Shown: positions 48,887 through 61,999, counted from the stretch's first letter. The stretch is 64,000 bases of DNA from Lumbricus rubellus (GCA_945859605.1 OX243814.1:40994156-41058155), one strand, 5' to 3'. Made by a program: numbers and translations. The notes: generated from the sequence alone by a model not told the origin.

Positions 48887-49767
48887 CTAACCCTAACCCT
48901 AACCCGAACCCTAATCCTAATCCTAACCCTAACCCTAACCCTAACACTAACCCTAACCCTAACCCTAACTCTAACCCTAACCCTACCCTAATCCTAACCC
49001 TAATCCTAAACCTAAACCTTACCCTAACCCTAACCCTAACCCTACCCTAATCCTAACCCTAATCCTAAACCTAAACCTTACCCTAACCCTAACCCTAACA
49101 CTAACCCTAACCCTAACCCGAATCCTAATTCATATCCTAACCCTAACCCTAACCTATCCCTAACCCTAACACTAACCCTAACCCTAACCCTACCCTAACC
49201 CTAACCCTAACCCTAATCCTAATCCTAACCCTAACTCTAACCCTAACCCTAACCCTAACCCGAACCCTAATCCAAATCCCAACCCTAACCCTAACCTATC
49301 CCTAACCCTAACCCTAACCCTAACCCTAACCCTAACCCTAACCATAACCATAACCATAACCATAACCATAACCATAACCATAACCATAACCATAACCATA
49401 ACCATAACCATAATCCTAACTCAAACCCTAACCTAACCCTAACCATAACCATAACCCTAATCCTAACCCTAACTTTAACCCTAACCCTAACTTTAACCCT
49501 AACTTTAACCCTAACCCTAACCCTAACTTTAACCCTAACTTTAACCCTAACCCTAACCCTAACTTTAACCCTAACCTAACCCTAACCCTAACCCTAACCC
49601 TAACTTTAACCGTAACTTTAACCCTAACCCTAACCCTAACTTTAACCCTAACCCTAACTTTAACCCTAACTTTAACCCTAACCCTAACCCTAACTTTAAC
49701 CCTAACCTAACCCTAACCCTAACCCTAACTCTAACCCTAACTCTAACCCTAACCCTAACCCTAACCT
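48887..49767. repeat. Interstitial telomeric-type repeat (CCCTAA)n, degenerate
   Basis: About 880 bp of CCCTAA hexamers with variants. There are CCGAA and CCTAAT blocks, a clean ~70-bp block of CCATAA (about 49342-49412), and a section with CTTTAA every second to fourth unit (49470-49700). Duplicated blocks of ~60 bp are visible (48984 and 49042). The sequence on either side is unique, so it is internal rather than a chromosome end. Confidence 0.95.
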
Positions 49768-50482
49768 GACCTGTGATTTCCAGATATTCAGTTAAGCCAA
49801 ACGACACTGCAAAGACGAGGCCCTAGTCATGCGCACTTAATTAATCCAACGCATGTGATATACGGTTCCTTCGTCTTGCAAAATGATTGTGCATGCCATG
49901 AAAATCGTTCGGCTTAATTAAAGGTATTTTCGTAGTTTTAAATCATAAGCTTACAGGTTTATACCGTCTCTATATTAGTATCACAATTTACCTGAGTTCT
50001 CTTGACTTCAATCATGGAGAGCGAAACCAAAATAGGCCGAGAAACCATGGCATGCATGGTTTAGAAGCTCAGTGCGTCCAAGCCGAACATTTTGCCAGAT
50101 AAGAACGGTCCTTTCGGAAAGGTTTTTGGTGGTTAAACTTTATTACGATCGTTTTTCTAAGAGTCATTATAATAGGGCCGTATAGGCCTATCGATTATGA
50201 AACAGAACAGATGATTTGAAAAATTTCCCTCTATTTGCGTCTTGCAATGTTTTATTGTATTTGATCCTTTCAAATTTAATTATACCTAAAAATTGCAGCT
50301 ATAATTTCCAATTACGCATGTCTGAAGCTTATAGACGAGATTTAGGCCTATCAAAGTTTTGAGTTGCAAATGCAAAGTGAGAAATATAGGTCAACTTTAG
50401 AGTTAATCTAAGCTAATTAGTAGGCCTAACGTGATGCTTCGTCTTTAAATTAGTTAAATTCCTTAGGTTACTAAATTACCAC
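49768..50482. other. Intergenic, no gene seen
   Basis: AT-rich with several TAGGCCTA palindromes; no coding or RNA signal. Confidence 0.6.
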
Positions 50483-50778
50483 CATGGGCGCCCGCAGAAC
50501 TTTTTGCAGGAGGGGGAAAACAGTAACACACCATGGTTACGGTTTACGGTTTTAACGTGAGATGGAAAATTCAAAGCACATTATTAAGAACACGAGTATG
50601 TTTTCACAGAGTTTCTAAATGTAAATTTTTCAGTTTATACTTTGTATGTATCGTTAGTTACATTTACGCTTTAGTGCGAAGAAATTAGCCAAAAACCAAA
50701 AAGTAATAGTCAAAAATTAGGGAAGTCAATTTTGCAGGGGCAAGTGCCCCTATTGCCCCTGCAGTGCGGGCGCCCATG
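50483..50778. mobile_element. hAT-type MITE (CATGGGCGCCCGCA family), compact copy
   Basis: CATGGGCGCCCGCAGA and TGCGGGCGCCCATG ends, 296 bp. Left flank ATTACCAC. The right flank, after removing the neighbouring TA-flanked insertion, is CTTACCAT (6 of 8). Its interior aligns with the split copy 5361-8669. Confidence 0.8.
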
Positions 50779-50782
50779 CTTA

Positions 50783-52738
50783 GGGTCGTTTCAGATAAAG
50801 TGAACCACTTTTCACGTTTGGCCACTTTGCTACCTTCAGAAGCATCGTATCAAGGATTCAAAGACATCATTTTAAAGAGCAGTGATTGCTCTATAAGGCT
50901 ATGCAGTTAAACTGGACCGGTGTTGAGGTTGAGTGGGTCATATACCAATTCAAACTTTTAATGTCCAGTGGTTCTCTTTACCTGAAGTTTAAGATATAGT
51001 GAATCAGTTTTTTCGATAAAGTGAACCAGATCTTGCTTGTATCAAACTATACACTTATCCAAATGCAAAGCCTAATAGTTTATATAAATCACAGCAGAAT
51101 GTAAAAATTTGCACCAATTTTAATATGTGTCAACCTAAACTGAACTTAGAAGTTGATCATGAGTTCATGCACAGGCATTGAGACTAGGCCCTATGTCAAC
51201 CATGGATCTGGTAATGCTGAGATTGCTCAAGAGATGGCCACATCTAGCATTCATTTGACCAATGACTTAGACCAGTGACTTAGTCATAGCTATGCAACTT
51301 TCATGTCAGTAGAGCTATCCTTTACAGATCTTATTTTGGTACCACACAGAGAGTGGCAATAGGCAAAAAGAGCACAAACAGCAAACCTCCAAAGTTTGAA
51401 TTGACCAGAGCAGCCACAATCTGCATTTGTGGATTCAAGATCATCGAGGAATGCAGTCAAACATAACAATTATTCAATGATGGTTAAGATTTGATTCTCT
51501 ACAATTTTTGATAGTACTGGGAGAGGCCTAATGTTAGTTCTGTGAGTCAAAATTTCTTGCATCTTATTAAAGCCTAGCTTGCATAATAAATTTTTGCTGG
51601 AACTAAGAAACACTGTGTGGTACCAAAATAATATCTGTAAAGTTGACATTGTCTCAATGCCTGTGCTTGAACCGAGACCAAAAACTAAGGCACTGCTAAA
51701 GTTGCTTGATAGAGTTGGATTATGCAGGTTCTGCATTCTTAACACCACTATTTAAGCTCGAGTCAGACACTTTTACAATCTCACAACTGGGTGCCAATTT
51801 TAGGTACCTGGTAGCCTAATACAATGTTTCAATGTTGCCTGGTGAAACTGAATCACACAATGGCCAAGTCTCAAAATAACTGGCCACCACATGCCAAAAA
51901 CTGATGAAACTTTTATATGCAAGCCTGTTTTGCGAAAGCATGTTAATTGTCTTTCAATGCTCTTTCCATACAACCTGCATGGGTCCCACGTATAGGCCTA
52001 GGTCTATTTTTTATTGTTGTCTTTTTCAGTGACAATTTTGCTGGTCTTTCTTTCTCCTTCTTTTCTTATGTTTTGTTCCATGATGGTGGAATCTTCCCAT
52101 TGTGGTGCAAATAAATTTATAGCTAAACTTCAAAATTGGATTTTTCGATAATAAAATTATTAGGCCTACTAGCATTAATTTGCTTACAATGTGGGGTGAT
52201 TTTTATGTAGTCATAAGTAATATCCAATTTAGGCCTATCTATAATTCATTTACCAGGTTATTAGCCTATCAGATAAAGTGAACCACTGGTTCACTTTAGT
52301 TGGACTTTTGTGGTTCACTTTACCAATGTGTGCAAGCAAAGTGGACCACATGATTAAACTGGCACAAACGGCTCGCGGAATCGTTCAATCAGACATTTAA
52401 ACTGCTTTTTTAATTCATTCACATGCCCGAATTCATACAGAGAAAAATTCCCTGCATAGGTTAATGCATTTAGCCGTAAAACCGACTTTTGTTATACCCC
52501 CTCTAAAAAGTAGGACACTTCAATTTGGGGAATTTTCGCCGGTGTCCGACATTTCTCTATCGATCATAACATGAGGTTGCTAGGTATGTTTCAAATAACC
52601 CGCTGACTTGGTAGACAAGAGGCAGCGCAATCTAAAAATAGCCACCGCGTGAATTTGACATTAATAGTTTGGTGCACAGGCAATTTCTAGCAGAATTGGT
52701 TCACTCAACCTGATGGTTCACTTTATCTGAAACGACCC
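50783..52738. mobile_element. 1.96-kb TA-flanked (mariner-like) element without transposase
   Basis: Ends GGGTCGTTTCAGATAAAGTG and its inverse, with TA at 50781-50782 and 52739-52740. An internal CAGATAAAGTGAACCACTGG copy lies at about 52269. The central region folds back on itself: TTACAGATCTTATTTTGGTA (near 51326) against its complement near 51615, and GCACAGGCATTGAGAC (51171) against 51652-51667. The 92-codon minus frame 51470-51748 has no recognised domain. Confidence 0.8.
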
Positions 52739-52740
52739 TA

Positions 52741-54270
52741 CCATAAAACCTTAAAATATTTCAAGAAACATTAAGTTTTAACGCGGTTTTTGATCAACAA
52801 CAAAAAACAATGACTTTCTCACATAATATGGTTAAAAAAGTCTCTTTTGGGTCGTATGGATCTACTCGAACATGTAGCATAATATAGCGCTAAGTAGCGC
52901 ACAGGCAAAAGAGCAGCCATGGAGAAGCCCCATACGACACACTGTCTTCCCGTTGGACATTGGCCAAGCAAAGGCAGATGCCCATAGGGCGTTTTAGGGA
53001 CCATCCATCTGGTCGCCTGCATATCTACGGAAGGCAGGAGGAGGAGGAGGAGGTGGCTATTCCACCTGATTGCACACGAACACCAGTGGAGCGCCAGCCA
53101 AGAGGCTGTTCACGTCCACCTGGACTACAAAAGGGACGCCACGTGATAGGCTATAGACGCAGCGGACGGCTTCAAGAGGAGGATGCATGGAGGCGCTTGG
53201 GTGGCTTCCGAGACAAAGCACCGGAGGCGAGACGAATAATTGGCACAGCAGCAGCATTCTATAGATGTAGATGCAACATGTAGATCTATAATACTGCAGT
53301 GCATGCATGGGGTGCGATGCCTTCTCTGCACGCGTGCATGCGGAGATGTCATGCTTGCTGCATGGGGAATTGAATTGTAAAATCATATTGGAATCACTTT
53401 GGAGGCTTCACCGTTGTATATCTCTTCATTCTCTTCCTGCATGCAGTATGCATTGGCTTCATGTGTTCAGTTGCAGGTTTTATTTCTAAATAACTGCATG
53501 ATACGAGACTGCATGCAGTGTTTGGACACAGCTTGTGACCAATAATTTTAATTTTTATTATACAACACTCGACTTGCAGATGAGGGTATAATACTCAAAT
53601 CCGAGCCTCCTCTGCGGTGCAAATACAGTCCCCCACTTGATTACAATTTCTTCGCTCCTCGAAATCATATTAATTTTGGGCTAGAGACACGCACTGAGCG
53701 TGCATGCATGCGAAGTTGCAAGGTAATAGGCCTACTAGCTATTAGACCTACCAGCAAAAACAATTTAAAAAATCACACCTGCTCACAACGCATGCATACA
53801 TGACCATTGCTTATACTGCATGTTCACGTACATGTATAACCCTACATGTATTTTCTTACACACACGATATCAAATCAATATTACGTTACTCGGAATATCC
53901 TGACTGCATCGAATGCAGTTTTTGGTCAGAAACGGACTCGAGATTCCACGGAAAAGAAACGCGACGGCTTCCCTCATAATTGGATAGAAATGAGGGAATG
54001 TCGCCACGAAATGCTGCAGGTTTATCATATAAAATATGTGCATGGGAACAGTTGCACAGATGCAGCTATAGATGCAGGGTTGACTTTTACATAACATTGT
54101 AGCTGAAGTATTTCTCTTATATGCAAAATCTCCCCTCAGCCAGTTCGTGACTAAAATTGCACCGTTATGGATGATTAAGTTCCTTTGAGAAAATCCCTGA
54201 CATTAATTACTTCTTAACTTCTCAAGCGCTGCACGCATGCAACTTTTTTTATTGTTGTTGTCGTTACGGG
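52741..54270. other. Intergenic, partly GC-rich, no gene recognised
   Basis: 52950-53260 is GC- and purine-rich and holds a 107-codon plus frame (52960-53283) and a 109-codon minus frame, neither with a known domain. It may be an exon of an unrecognised gene, but no convincing splice pair was found. Confidence 0.4.
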
Positions 54271-54281
54271 GACAATGATCA

Positions 54282-54668
<387 letters not shown>

Positions 54669-55077
54669 TCATGCCAATGATCACGCCAATTCATATATTT
54701 GCCTCATATTAGAGTCTATATAGTGCTGGCTTAAATTAAATGAGGGAAACGAAAGGCTACCCAAACCTGAAGGTATAGTCATAAGTCTCACAATACCATA
54801 GATGAGAATACAACCGAGTGTGACATGACATGGAAGACAGTCAACTTCTTTTCTTATTAGGTTGAAAAACAAAATAATTTCCTGCACGAAGAATTACCGT
54901 GATCTGAATTCGGAATTCTTTACACTGAACTAAATGCTTCAGTTTTTATCAATGCAGCAAATAGTAGTCTCCAGTCAGTCGGGCACCAACGTCAGCAGGG
55001 AGTCACATGTATAATTGCATATTTTACGTTCTCTCTATGTATATGGACAACCCCTGAGCACGACATGCACGACGGTG

Positions 55078-55104
55078 AGCTCGTGAATAAGCGATGCCCT
55101 TAAT
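55078..55104 (+). repeat. Solitary unit of the 27-bp satellite
   Basis: CTCGTGAATAAGCGATGCCC followed by TTAATAC matches the 27-bp unit at nearly all positions, about 24 kb from the array. Confidence 0.55.
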
Positions 55105-55789
55105 ACTGCATGCTTAATCTGGGTCAGTGGTGTGTATAAGTTTTGCATAACCAAACATTCTTTCGTTTCTTCAACTTCCTACTCATGCTCTTTTTTCTCA
55201 ATTCACATGCAGGCTTTATGGGGCAACGAAGCATGGATGCAATTAATTCTATTCATTATGCAATGCATTATATATCTTGGGGTTCTATTTGGCTTTTAAA
55301 ATCCACATTTTCGTGTATGGATGACTTTTAGCATCACATTTGTCTTGGTACGACAGCGGCATGACCAGTGGCGCTGCCATGGACGGTTTCGGTGGTTTAA
55401 AACACCAGCTCTGAAAAATATGACCCGAACAATTCATTCAAATGATGCTGTTGAGTTTTCAATCAGGTATCGAAAGGTGGGGGTTGAGCAATATAGTGAC
55501 CTAGACTCAGTGAAAACAAATTTTATAGCCACCCCACCTTCAAATGGTTGGCTACGGACCTAAGTATGACTCCTCCCCTAGCTCTACCGAAATCACCAGT
55601 GATAAATTTAATTGCTGTTGACTTATAAGATCAACGTTACTATTTCATCATGGCTTGGTTGTTGCAAGTGAATATTTTACTTAATATATATACTCGCATA
55701 TCGTTCATAATTATATATACATAATTACATATATATTTATATATATATATATAGCCTAGCATTCATGCATCCATGGCACATAGATACGT
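55105..55789. other. Intergenic, no gene seen
   Basis: AT-rich; (TA)n at about 55724-55754. The 80-codon frame 55321-55563 has no recognised domain. Confidence 0.5.
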
Positions 55790-56070
55790 TAGTTATACGT
55801 AAACGGCCATTTATTAAGCGCCAGCATCAACACAGACTCTACAGGAGGCGACATCCCGTTGGGACCTAAGATCTTCAGTGGTGCAGTCGTCGGACAAGTA
55901 ACCCTGGCACTGCGGGTTGATCGACGCAGCATCGAAGATGAATTGGCAATTTCGGGCGATGGCTCGCATGGGATTCGAAACCCTGACGATGTGACTACAG
56001 GGGTCGGCATTTGTGGCGAACAATTGGCCGCCATAAGCACGTCTGTGTTGACCAAATAGCCGATGGCCTT
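55790..56070 (-). repeat. Possible SINE-like repeat
   Basis: On the minus strand a box B-like GGGTTTCGAATCCCATGCG is followed by a body ending GCTGGCGCTTAATAAATGG, similar to tails of tRNA-derived repeats. Box A is not clear. The 88-codon minus frame over it is likely incidental. Confidence 0.35.
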
Positions 56071-56310
56071 AAATCATTGCATTGGCTTTCTGTAGCGACC
56101 GGAGCCTCTGGATTAACATTGCGAGTGTTTATAGAGCTATAAGCATTCACGGTTTAATCAGAGGTTCATGCCGCAACTGTATTTAGAGAAGAAACGATGA
56201 TGCAGCATGCATGGCTGCATGGCTGAGCGTCACCGTCTGCTGCAGGCATTTATAAAATGTGCGGCATTTTCAACACATTAATGTGTGTTTTATGCGTAAG
56301 TACTTATCTG

Positions 56311-56996
56311 GATGTATGTGTGTATGTGTGTATGTGTGTATGTGTGTATGTGTGTATGTGTGTATGTATGTATGTATGTATGTATGTAACTATGTATGTA
56401 TGTATGTATGTACTATGTATGTATGTATGTATGTATGTATGTATGTATGTATTAATGTATGTATGTAACTATGTATGTATGTATGTATGTATGTACTATG
56501 TATGTATGTATGTATGTATGTATGTATGTATGTATGTATGTATGTATGTATGTATGTATGTATGTATGTATGTATGTATGTATGTATGTATGTACTATGT
56601 ATGTATGTATGTATGTATGTATGTATGTATGTATGTATGTATGTATGTATGTATGTATGTATGTATGTATGTATGTATGTATGTATGTATGTATGTATGT
56701 ATGTATGTATGTATGTATGTATGTATGTATGTATGTATGTATGTATGTATGTATGTATGTATGTATGTATGTATGTATGTATGTATGTATGTATGTATGT
56801 ATGTATGTATGTATGTATGTATGTATGTATGTATGTATGTATGTATGTATGTATGTATGTATGTATGTATGTATGTATGTATGTATGTATGTATGTATGT
56901 ATGTATGTATGTATGTATGTATGTATGTATGTATGTATGTATGTATGTATGTATGTATGTATGTATGTATGTGTGTATGTATGTATTCATGTATGT
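56311..56996. repeat. (TATG)n tetranucleotide array, ~690 bp
   Basis: Starts as (TGTGTATG)n and becomes pure TATG, interrupted by ACTATG and TTAATG variants at about 56389, 56411, 56451, 56468, 56494 and 56592. It is the reverse complement of the ACAT array at 39057. Confidence 0.98.
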
Positions 56997-57489
56997 ATAC
57001 AACTATACATGCATGCATGTATGCATGTGCGCATGTGTGCATGCATCATGTATGTAGGCACTCTCATCCTAGATCACATGCAGGCCATACAATAGCGCTG
57101 TGTTCAAGTGCTCATGCCACTGCAACAAAATGATGTACAATTGTACATATTTGCATTTTGCATTTTGCATGCATATTGTACATTTTGTTATCTGCTTTTA
57201 ACTTTGTCGTAGTTTAGACCAAGGTCAATGAAAAATTCTTGATTTGTTATAGGGTGATAAATGTAAGAACTAATGGTCTGCCATGATGGGGGAATGATAT
57301 GCTGCACATTATTATATCATTTCCAAAGTTGAGAGTTTAAAATGTAGCCACTTACTTTATACTCAGTTCCATTTGGTGAAGTTGTCCATGGAATAGTCAA
57401 TTGAAATGTCCATTTTCATGAGGCATATAGGTCTAGCCTATATAATACTGAATATTAAACTTCTGTATATACGCTGCTGGTCGATCGTT

Positions 57490-57645
57490 TCAACTTTCAA
57501 CCACGTTAGATAACTGCGTTGCATATAAAACATGCGATGATTCGTGACAAATTCCATATAGATGCATCTTCATTGATCTCTCGAAAGACTTTGATACGGT
57601 CAACCATGCATAACATAATTTTATACTGCTGACTATAAGTTAAAC
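57490..57645 (+). mobile_element. LINE reverse transcriptase fragment (decayed)
   Basis: A plus-strand frame gives IFIDLSKDFDTVNH, the conserved RT block (F/V)xDxxKAFDxVxH of non-LTR retrotransposons, with the usual Ala changed to Asp and a stop just after. Flanking frames are broken. Confidence 0.75.
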
Positions 57646-58862
57646 TGTGACGAATTAATAAATTACTGCCATTGTACCACCTGCTATAATTGTAGTATTC
57701 ATGTTAAGTTAACATTTTTAACTAATAATTCCTGCTATTCGATCTGTTCAATATAGAAACCTTGGACATCAATAACAAGATCTTCTTATGACCCAACGTT
57801 CGCGAGCCACAGGTCCTGCATGCATGGCGACAGTAATGTTATAAGTGACAGCGGCAGAGCAGCAGTCTATGTCATGAGCAGCAACCGATCTTCACATCAG
57901 GATGAGACGCAATAATTGCACCGTCACGACTTTCTCTATTAACCATCGTTGCAAGTCAATCGTGCAGAAGTACTTCCGACTCTTTGATTCCGACGATAAA
58001 AAATAACTACACGTTATAAGCTTATATATCAACGCACACGTCTCTGATACGCACATGTATAAATATATACAGTATTTGGTATATGCATGCATGTATGGGG
58101 GATTATGGGCGTTGTAGATGTATGGGTGCACAAAAGAGCAGATGGTTGGTATCCTACGCTGTATAATCGGTCGCCGTTTGCAGTATATATAATTATAAGA
58201 CGGGGGCAATAATTCATTATGGACCGGTCGACGCTGCAATAGGAAAGCATTATAAGCGCACATCAGCATAACATCAGATTAGGTATTCTGAACCACTCGA
58301 CTGTAAGACCTCTCATTGCCGCTGTATTATCGACGGAGCAATTGTAGGCCTGTAAGGTCGACACGTAACATGAAACATGTAATTAGCATCATTGCGCTCG
58401 GTCCTATAACTACAGTTTATGGCACGGCTGTTTTAAAGGAATTTTGTTAGCTGCACAACTCCCTTTTTCTTTTCCCATCATCGATGGTAAATAATAATAC
58501 TTCCAATGACCTTTTTCCAATTTTAACTGTATACAGAAGTGCGTCTACAACTGCATATTTTGTGTACAACTGCACGTTAAAAAGCCTTGGTTTATGGAGT
58601 ATAAATATGCCTCTGCTACAAAACATACCATGCAATTGGAGTCTGATATTGCCTCGTGCATGTCAGGTGCAGAGTTGCACTGAACCATAAACATGTTGAC
58701 CGGAAGAGAGAAGTCTTTAGTTTAGACTTTAGAAAGTTTAGAGCAAAGGGCAATCTTAGGGGAAAGTTGCGAATACGATGGGGCAAGGGCATAGAGCGCA
58801 TGTATGAACTGCAATGCATTGTAATTATCTATACTCTATACTGCAGTGCAGTGCTCACTGCT
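57646..58862. other. Intergenic, no gene seen
   Basis: No domain or RNA signal. Overlapping frames of 60-125 codons on both strands, none recognised. Confidence 0.5.
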
Positions 58863-59027
58863 CAGTATGAGAATTGCATAAGATGACTGCATGCATGGGA
58901 AGTCAAACTGTATGATGCATGTGGAGTTGAGTGTGCATACAAAGAGGACTTGACTATTATGGTCCTATAAATTTATAAAAGACCTCCCAGGCTGAAACCA
59001 TAATAAACCCCAACAATTTTCACTCTG
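58863..59027. mobile_element. hAT-type MITE with related ends, different core
   Basis: CAGTATGAGAATTG at the left and CAATTTTCACTCTG at the right match the ends of the 9068/26063/46818 family, but the interior is unrelated to those copies. No clean 8-bp duplication (TCACTGCT against ATCTGCCA). Confidence 0.5.
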
Positions 59028-59472
59028 ATCTGCCATCAATTGAGGGAGGGTTAGGAGGCTGCCACTGAATCTGCAGGAAAAAGTAAATCATTTCCTTCTA
59101 TAAAGAAAAAACCTTTATGGAAATCTCCATGTTCATTAATAATAGGCCTAATTTATTATGCCCATCGCTCAAACGAATTCATTCAAGTTTCTTCGAGTGA
59201 TTTTACACCACAATTTAGATATCTTGAAGGACCACAAAAAAGATATAACGAAAAGCTTTAAAAAGCATGAAAGTTCTACTTAAGGTCAGACGTCGCATGT
59301 AAAGCACATAACCTTTTCTACAATTAGTATTTGTAGTTTTTTGTGCGCGCTCTCTTTTTCCATTTCTTTCATGAGGATCTAATTACCCATCACGTCTTAT
59401 GTGCATTGCATCTGTTCATTCTTCAAATTAAATCGTGCAATGAGAATCATTTGTGGAAAGTAATCATCGATC

Positions 59473-60508
59473 CAGTGCCGGCGCTAGGGTACCGGAGGCC
59501 CCCCCCCCAAATAAAACTTGGGCTCCCATACCTTGAGCTGTCATTTCAGCCAAATTTCTCATAATATAAGTCCTGAAAGACATAGTGTAAGACTTCAACA
59601 AATGTCCCCTCCCAATTGTTAAATTTTTTGGATTTTCCACGCTGTAATTGTAGAATTTTAAGCTGTCATCTTTACAAAATTGCTCATTTTTTAATGCTGT
59701 AGTGTTAGTCGTGGTTTATAGGACTTCAGAGTGTCCCCTCTCCATTGTTTAAATTTGTCCGAATTGCCAACTTTAATGGCAGCATTTATAGGCTGTCATC
59801 TTTAAAAAATTGATATATTATTGATGGACAGTGGACGATACTTATGTAATATTTCTGAAATATTACTATTAGCCTATATTAGGGATACAAGGACTTCGTC
59901 CCAACCACAATTTGTGGGGCCATGCCCCTGTCCACCCCCTCCCAAGTCTCTCCTTTGGTTGCGTAATATTATTTTGTATGCTTTGCGTTAAAACATGATT
60001 CGGTGCGTGGTTTCAGAAATGAACCGTCATGAAAGGTATAATTACCAGCTACATTTGAGGCCCCTTTCAAAGTTGAGATCTGACACGTACATGTATACCA
60101 TGAACATCTGGAACACTAGGGCCTACACAAGGCTTAATGTTTGGGCCTCACGCAGGTTTTATTTTTGAAGCCTTATCCAATTAGCAATTACAATAAGTTA
60201 CAATTTATAAATGTTGTATATGAACAAGTGGACGAAACTGCCTGAGTTAGTTTAGATGACTTTACTTACGCCCAAAATCAGTATGGCCGGTATGATGTTT
60301 GCATTAGGTCTGCTATGGCAGTGCCATATGGTTAGTTGAGACATGCACCAGACTGGATCTGGGGCCTCAAATAAATGCACCAGTTTAAGAAATATACAGT
60401 CACAAATAGGCATAATGAACAACTAAATTTGGGGGCCCCCCTGGGGCCCCTTCAAACTCGCCCCCCCCCCCCAAATGGGGGGCATGGGGGGTGCTAGCGC
60501 CGGCACTG
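59473..60508. mobile_element. 1.04-kb hAT-type non-autonomous element
   Basis: Perfect inverted ends CAGTGCCGGCGCTAG / CTAGCGCCGGCACTG and a perfect 8-bp duplication CATCGATC (59465-59472 and 60509-60516). The interior is C-rich/G-rich near the ends (GGCCCCCCCC, CCCCCCCCC) and lacks a transposase frame. The perfect duplication suggests a fairly recent insertion. Confidence 0.92.
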
Positions 60509-60593
60509 CATCGATCCTCTCTCTATCCACTGCACATGTCATAATTGTATACTTTCACAACTGCACAACTTAAAAAATTTAAACAGTGTTTAA

Positions 60594-60867
60594 CAAGGCC
60601 GTAGACAGGGGGTGTTTTGGGTGTTTGAACACCCCCGAAATGGAAAATGCAGAAAAAATTTATTGCATTTTTTAGTTCGTGATGCAAAAAGCATGGAAAA
60701 AGCCATAAAACACCCCCCGAAACGAAATAAGAGATTAAATTTCGATGTTTCGATCTGAAAAATCGAAGTTAACGACTAAAAAAAGGTCGTCAGAAATTTT
60801 GACGGCGAAAATGGAAATTTTGGCCGCTGAAAACACCCCCCGAAATAAAATTCTGACTACGGCCTTG
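60594..60867. mobile_element. hAT-type MITE, CAAGGCCGTAG family, copy 3 (intact)
   Basis: CAAGGCCGTAG and CTACGGCCTTG ends with a perfect 8-bp duplication GTGTTTAA (60586-60593 and 60868-60875). The reference copy for the elements at 132 and 10500. Confidence 0.93.
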
Positions 60868-61039
60868 GTGTTTAACTGTTTATGCACTATTTTTTCAAAT
60901 ACATCACCCATGCAGCATGACTTTTAAATATTGCCATGGCTTTTTTAGTGTGCAGTTCTACACTAAAAAGACACTTCTAAGAGGCCTGGTGTTGTACACA
61001 TGCATATGCTCCATCAGAAAGAAGAAATATGCAACATTT

Positions 61040-61220
61040 CCCACTGAGAAAAATTCGGCAGATTGACACATGTGAAGAATTGAAATGCGAGGCATTGATG
61101 TAACAAAAAGGTCGTCAGAATTCAATGGAAAAAGTGCAGAATAATTCTAGAATTGCCCGCATTTTTATCGGCAATTTTGATGAAAGACTAGAAAAGGTCA
61201 TCAGATTTTTTTGAAAGTTA
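61040..61220. repeat. Fragment resembling the CAAGGCCGTAG MITE interior
   Basis: AACAAAAAGGTCGTCAGAATT and GACTAGAAAAGGTCATCAGA echo the interior of 60594-60867, without termini. Confidence 0.35.
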
Positions 61221-61944
61221 CATGGTAACATGCATGCTTCTGCGGGGAAAAGTTCGTAAGAAAATTTCCGGTCAAAGGGTGTCGTCGGCGTCTAAGACAG
61301 CCATTTTCGGCGCCCCTCCCTTACCCGGGTTACCTCTCCCCAACCAACCGAAATACCCCGCGCAAAGCTGGAGCACTAAAGTAAAAAAAATGATCTGCGG
61401 GCGAATAAGACAGAGAGCAAGAAATCATTTATTCAATGGCCTTTGCTACAGTCGCACAGATATTCAGAATAATCTTCGATGTTGAACTTTAAGACTAAAA
61501 TTGTTGTGCATGAAAATATCAGCAACGCCATCTAGCGAACGATTCTGAACTATTCTCATTTACAGTCTGTGTGCTTCGAATCTTATTGAACACAAGGAAA
61601 CGGAGTCGCTGTCAACAATTATTATAATAGGCCTACTTTGTTTCTATTGTGTTACATGAGGATATCTCATAGACGTGAATCTATTGCAATATAATGGGGG
61701 AATGGAAACTTTATCTTAAAACAGTGTGTAATGTGTATACTTCCCTTAAGAAGTCGAAATAACAGCATTGCATGAGAATCGTAATTATTCAATCAGCACG
61801 CTTAGCTAAACGTTTGACTATTAAATTTTAATTCTTCCACTAGCGAATAAAGTGCCTATGATTGTTTCTCACTGCAGAGTTGAATTATAACGGGAGAGAC
61901 AGATTAAGGCATGTTAAACATGTTCGGCTGTTAAACATGTTCGG

Positions 61945-61999
61945 ATGTGTGGGCCCCTAAAGTGTGGGCCACCTGCCCACACTTTAGGGGCCCACACAT
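61945..61999. repeat. Perfect 25-bp-arm hairpin
   Basis: The arm ATGTGTGGGCCCCTAAAGTG + TGGGC and its exact complement are separated by CACCT. The same CCCCTAAAGTGTGGGCC core occurs at 35046-35062 in the right arm of the large inverted repeat. Confidence 0.95.

Noticed and set aside
56257..57133. MYVC and IHTY frames of up to 266 codons
   Set aside because: Translation of the TATG microsatellite.
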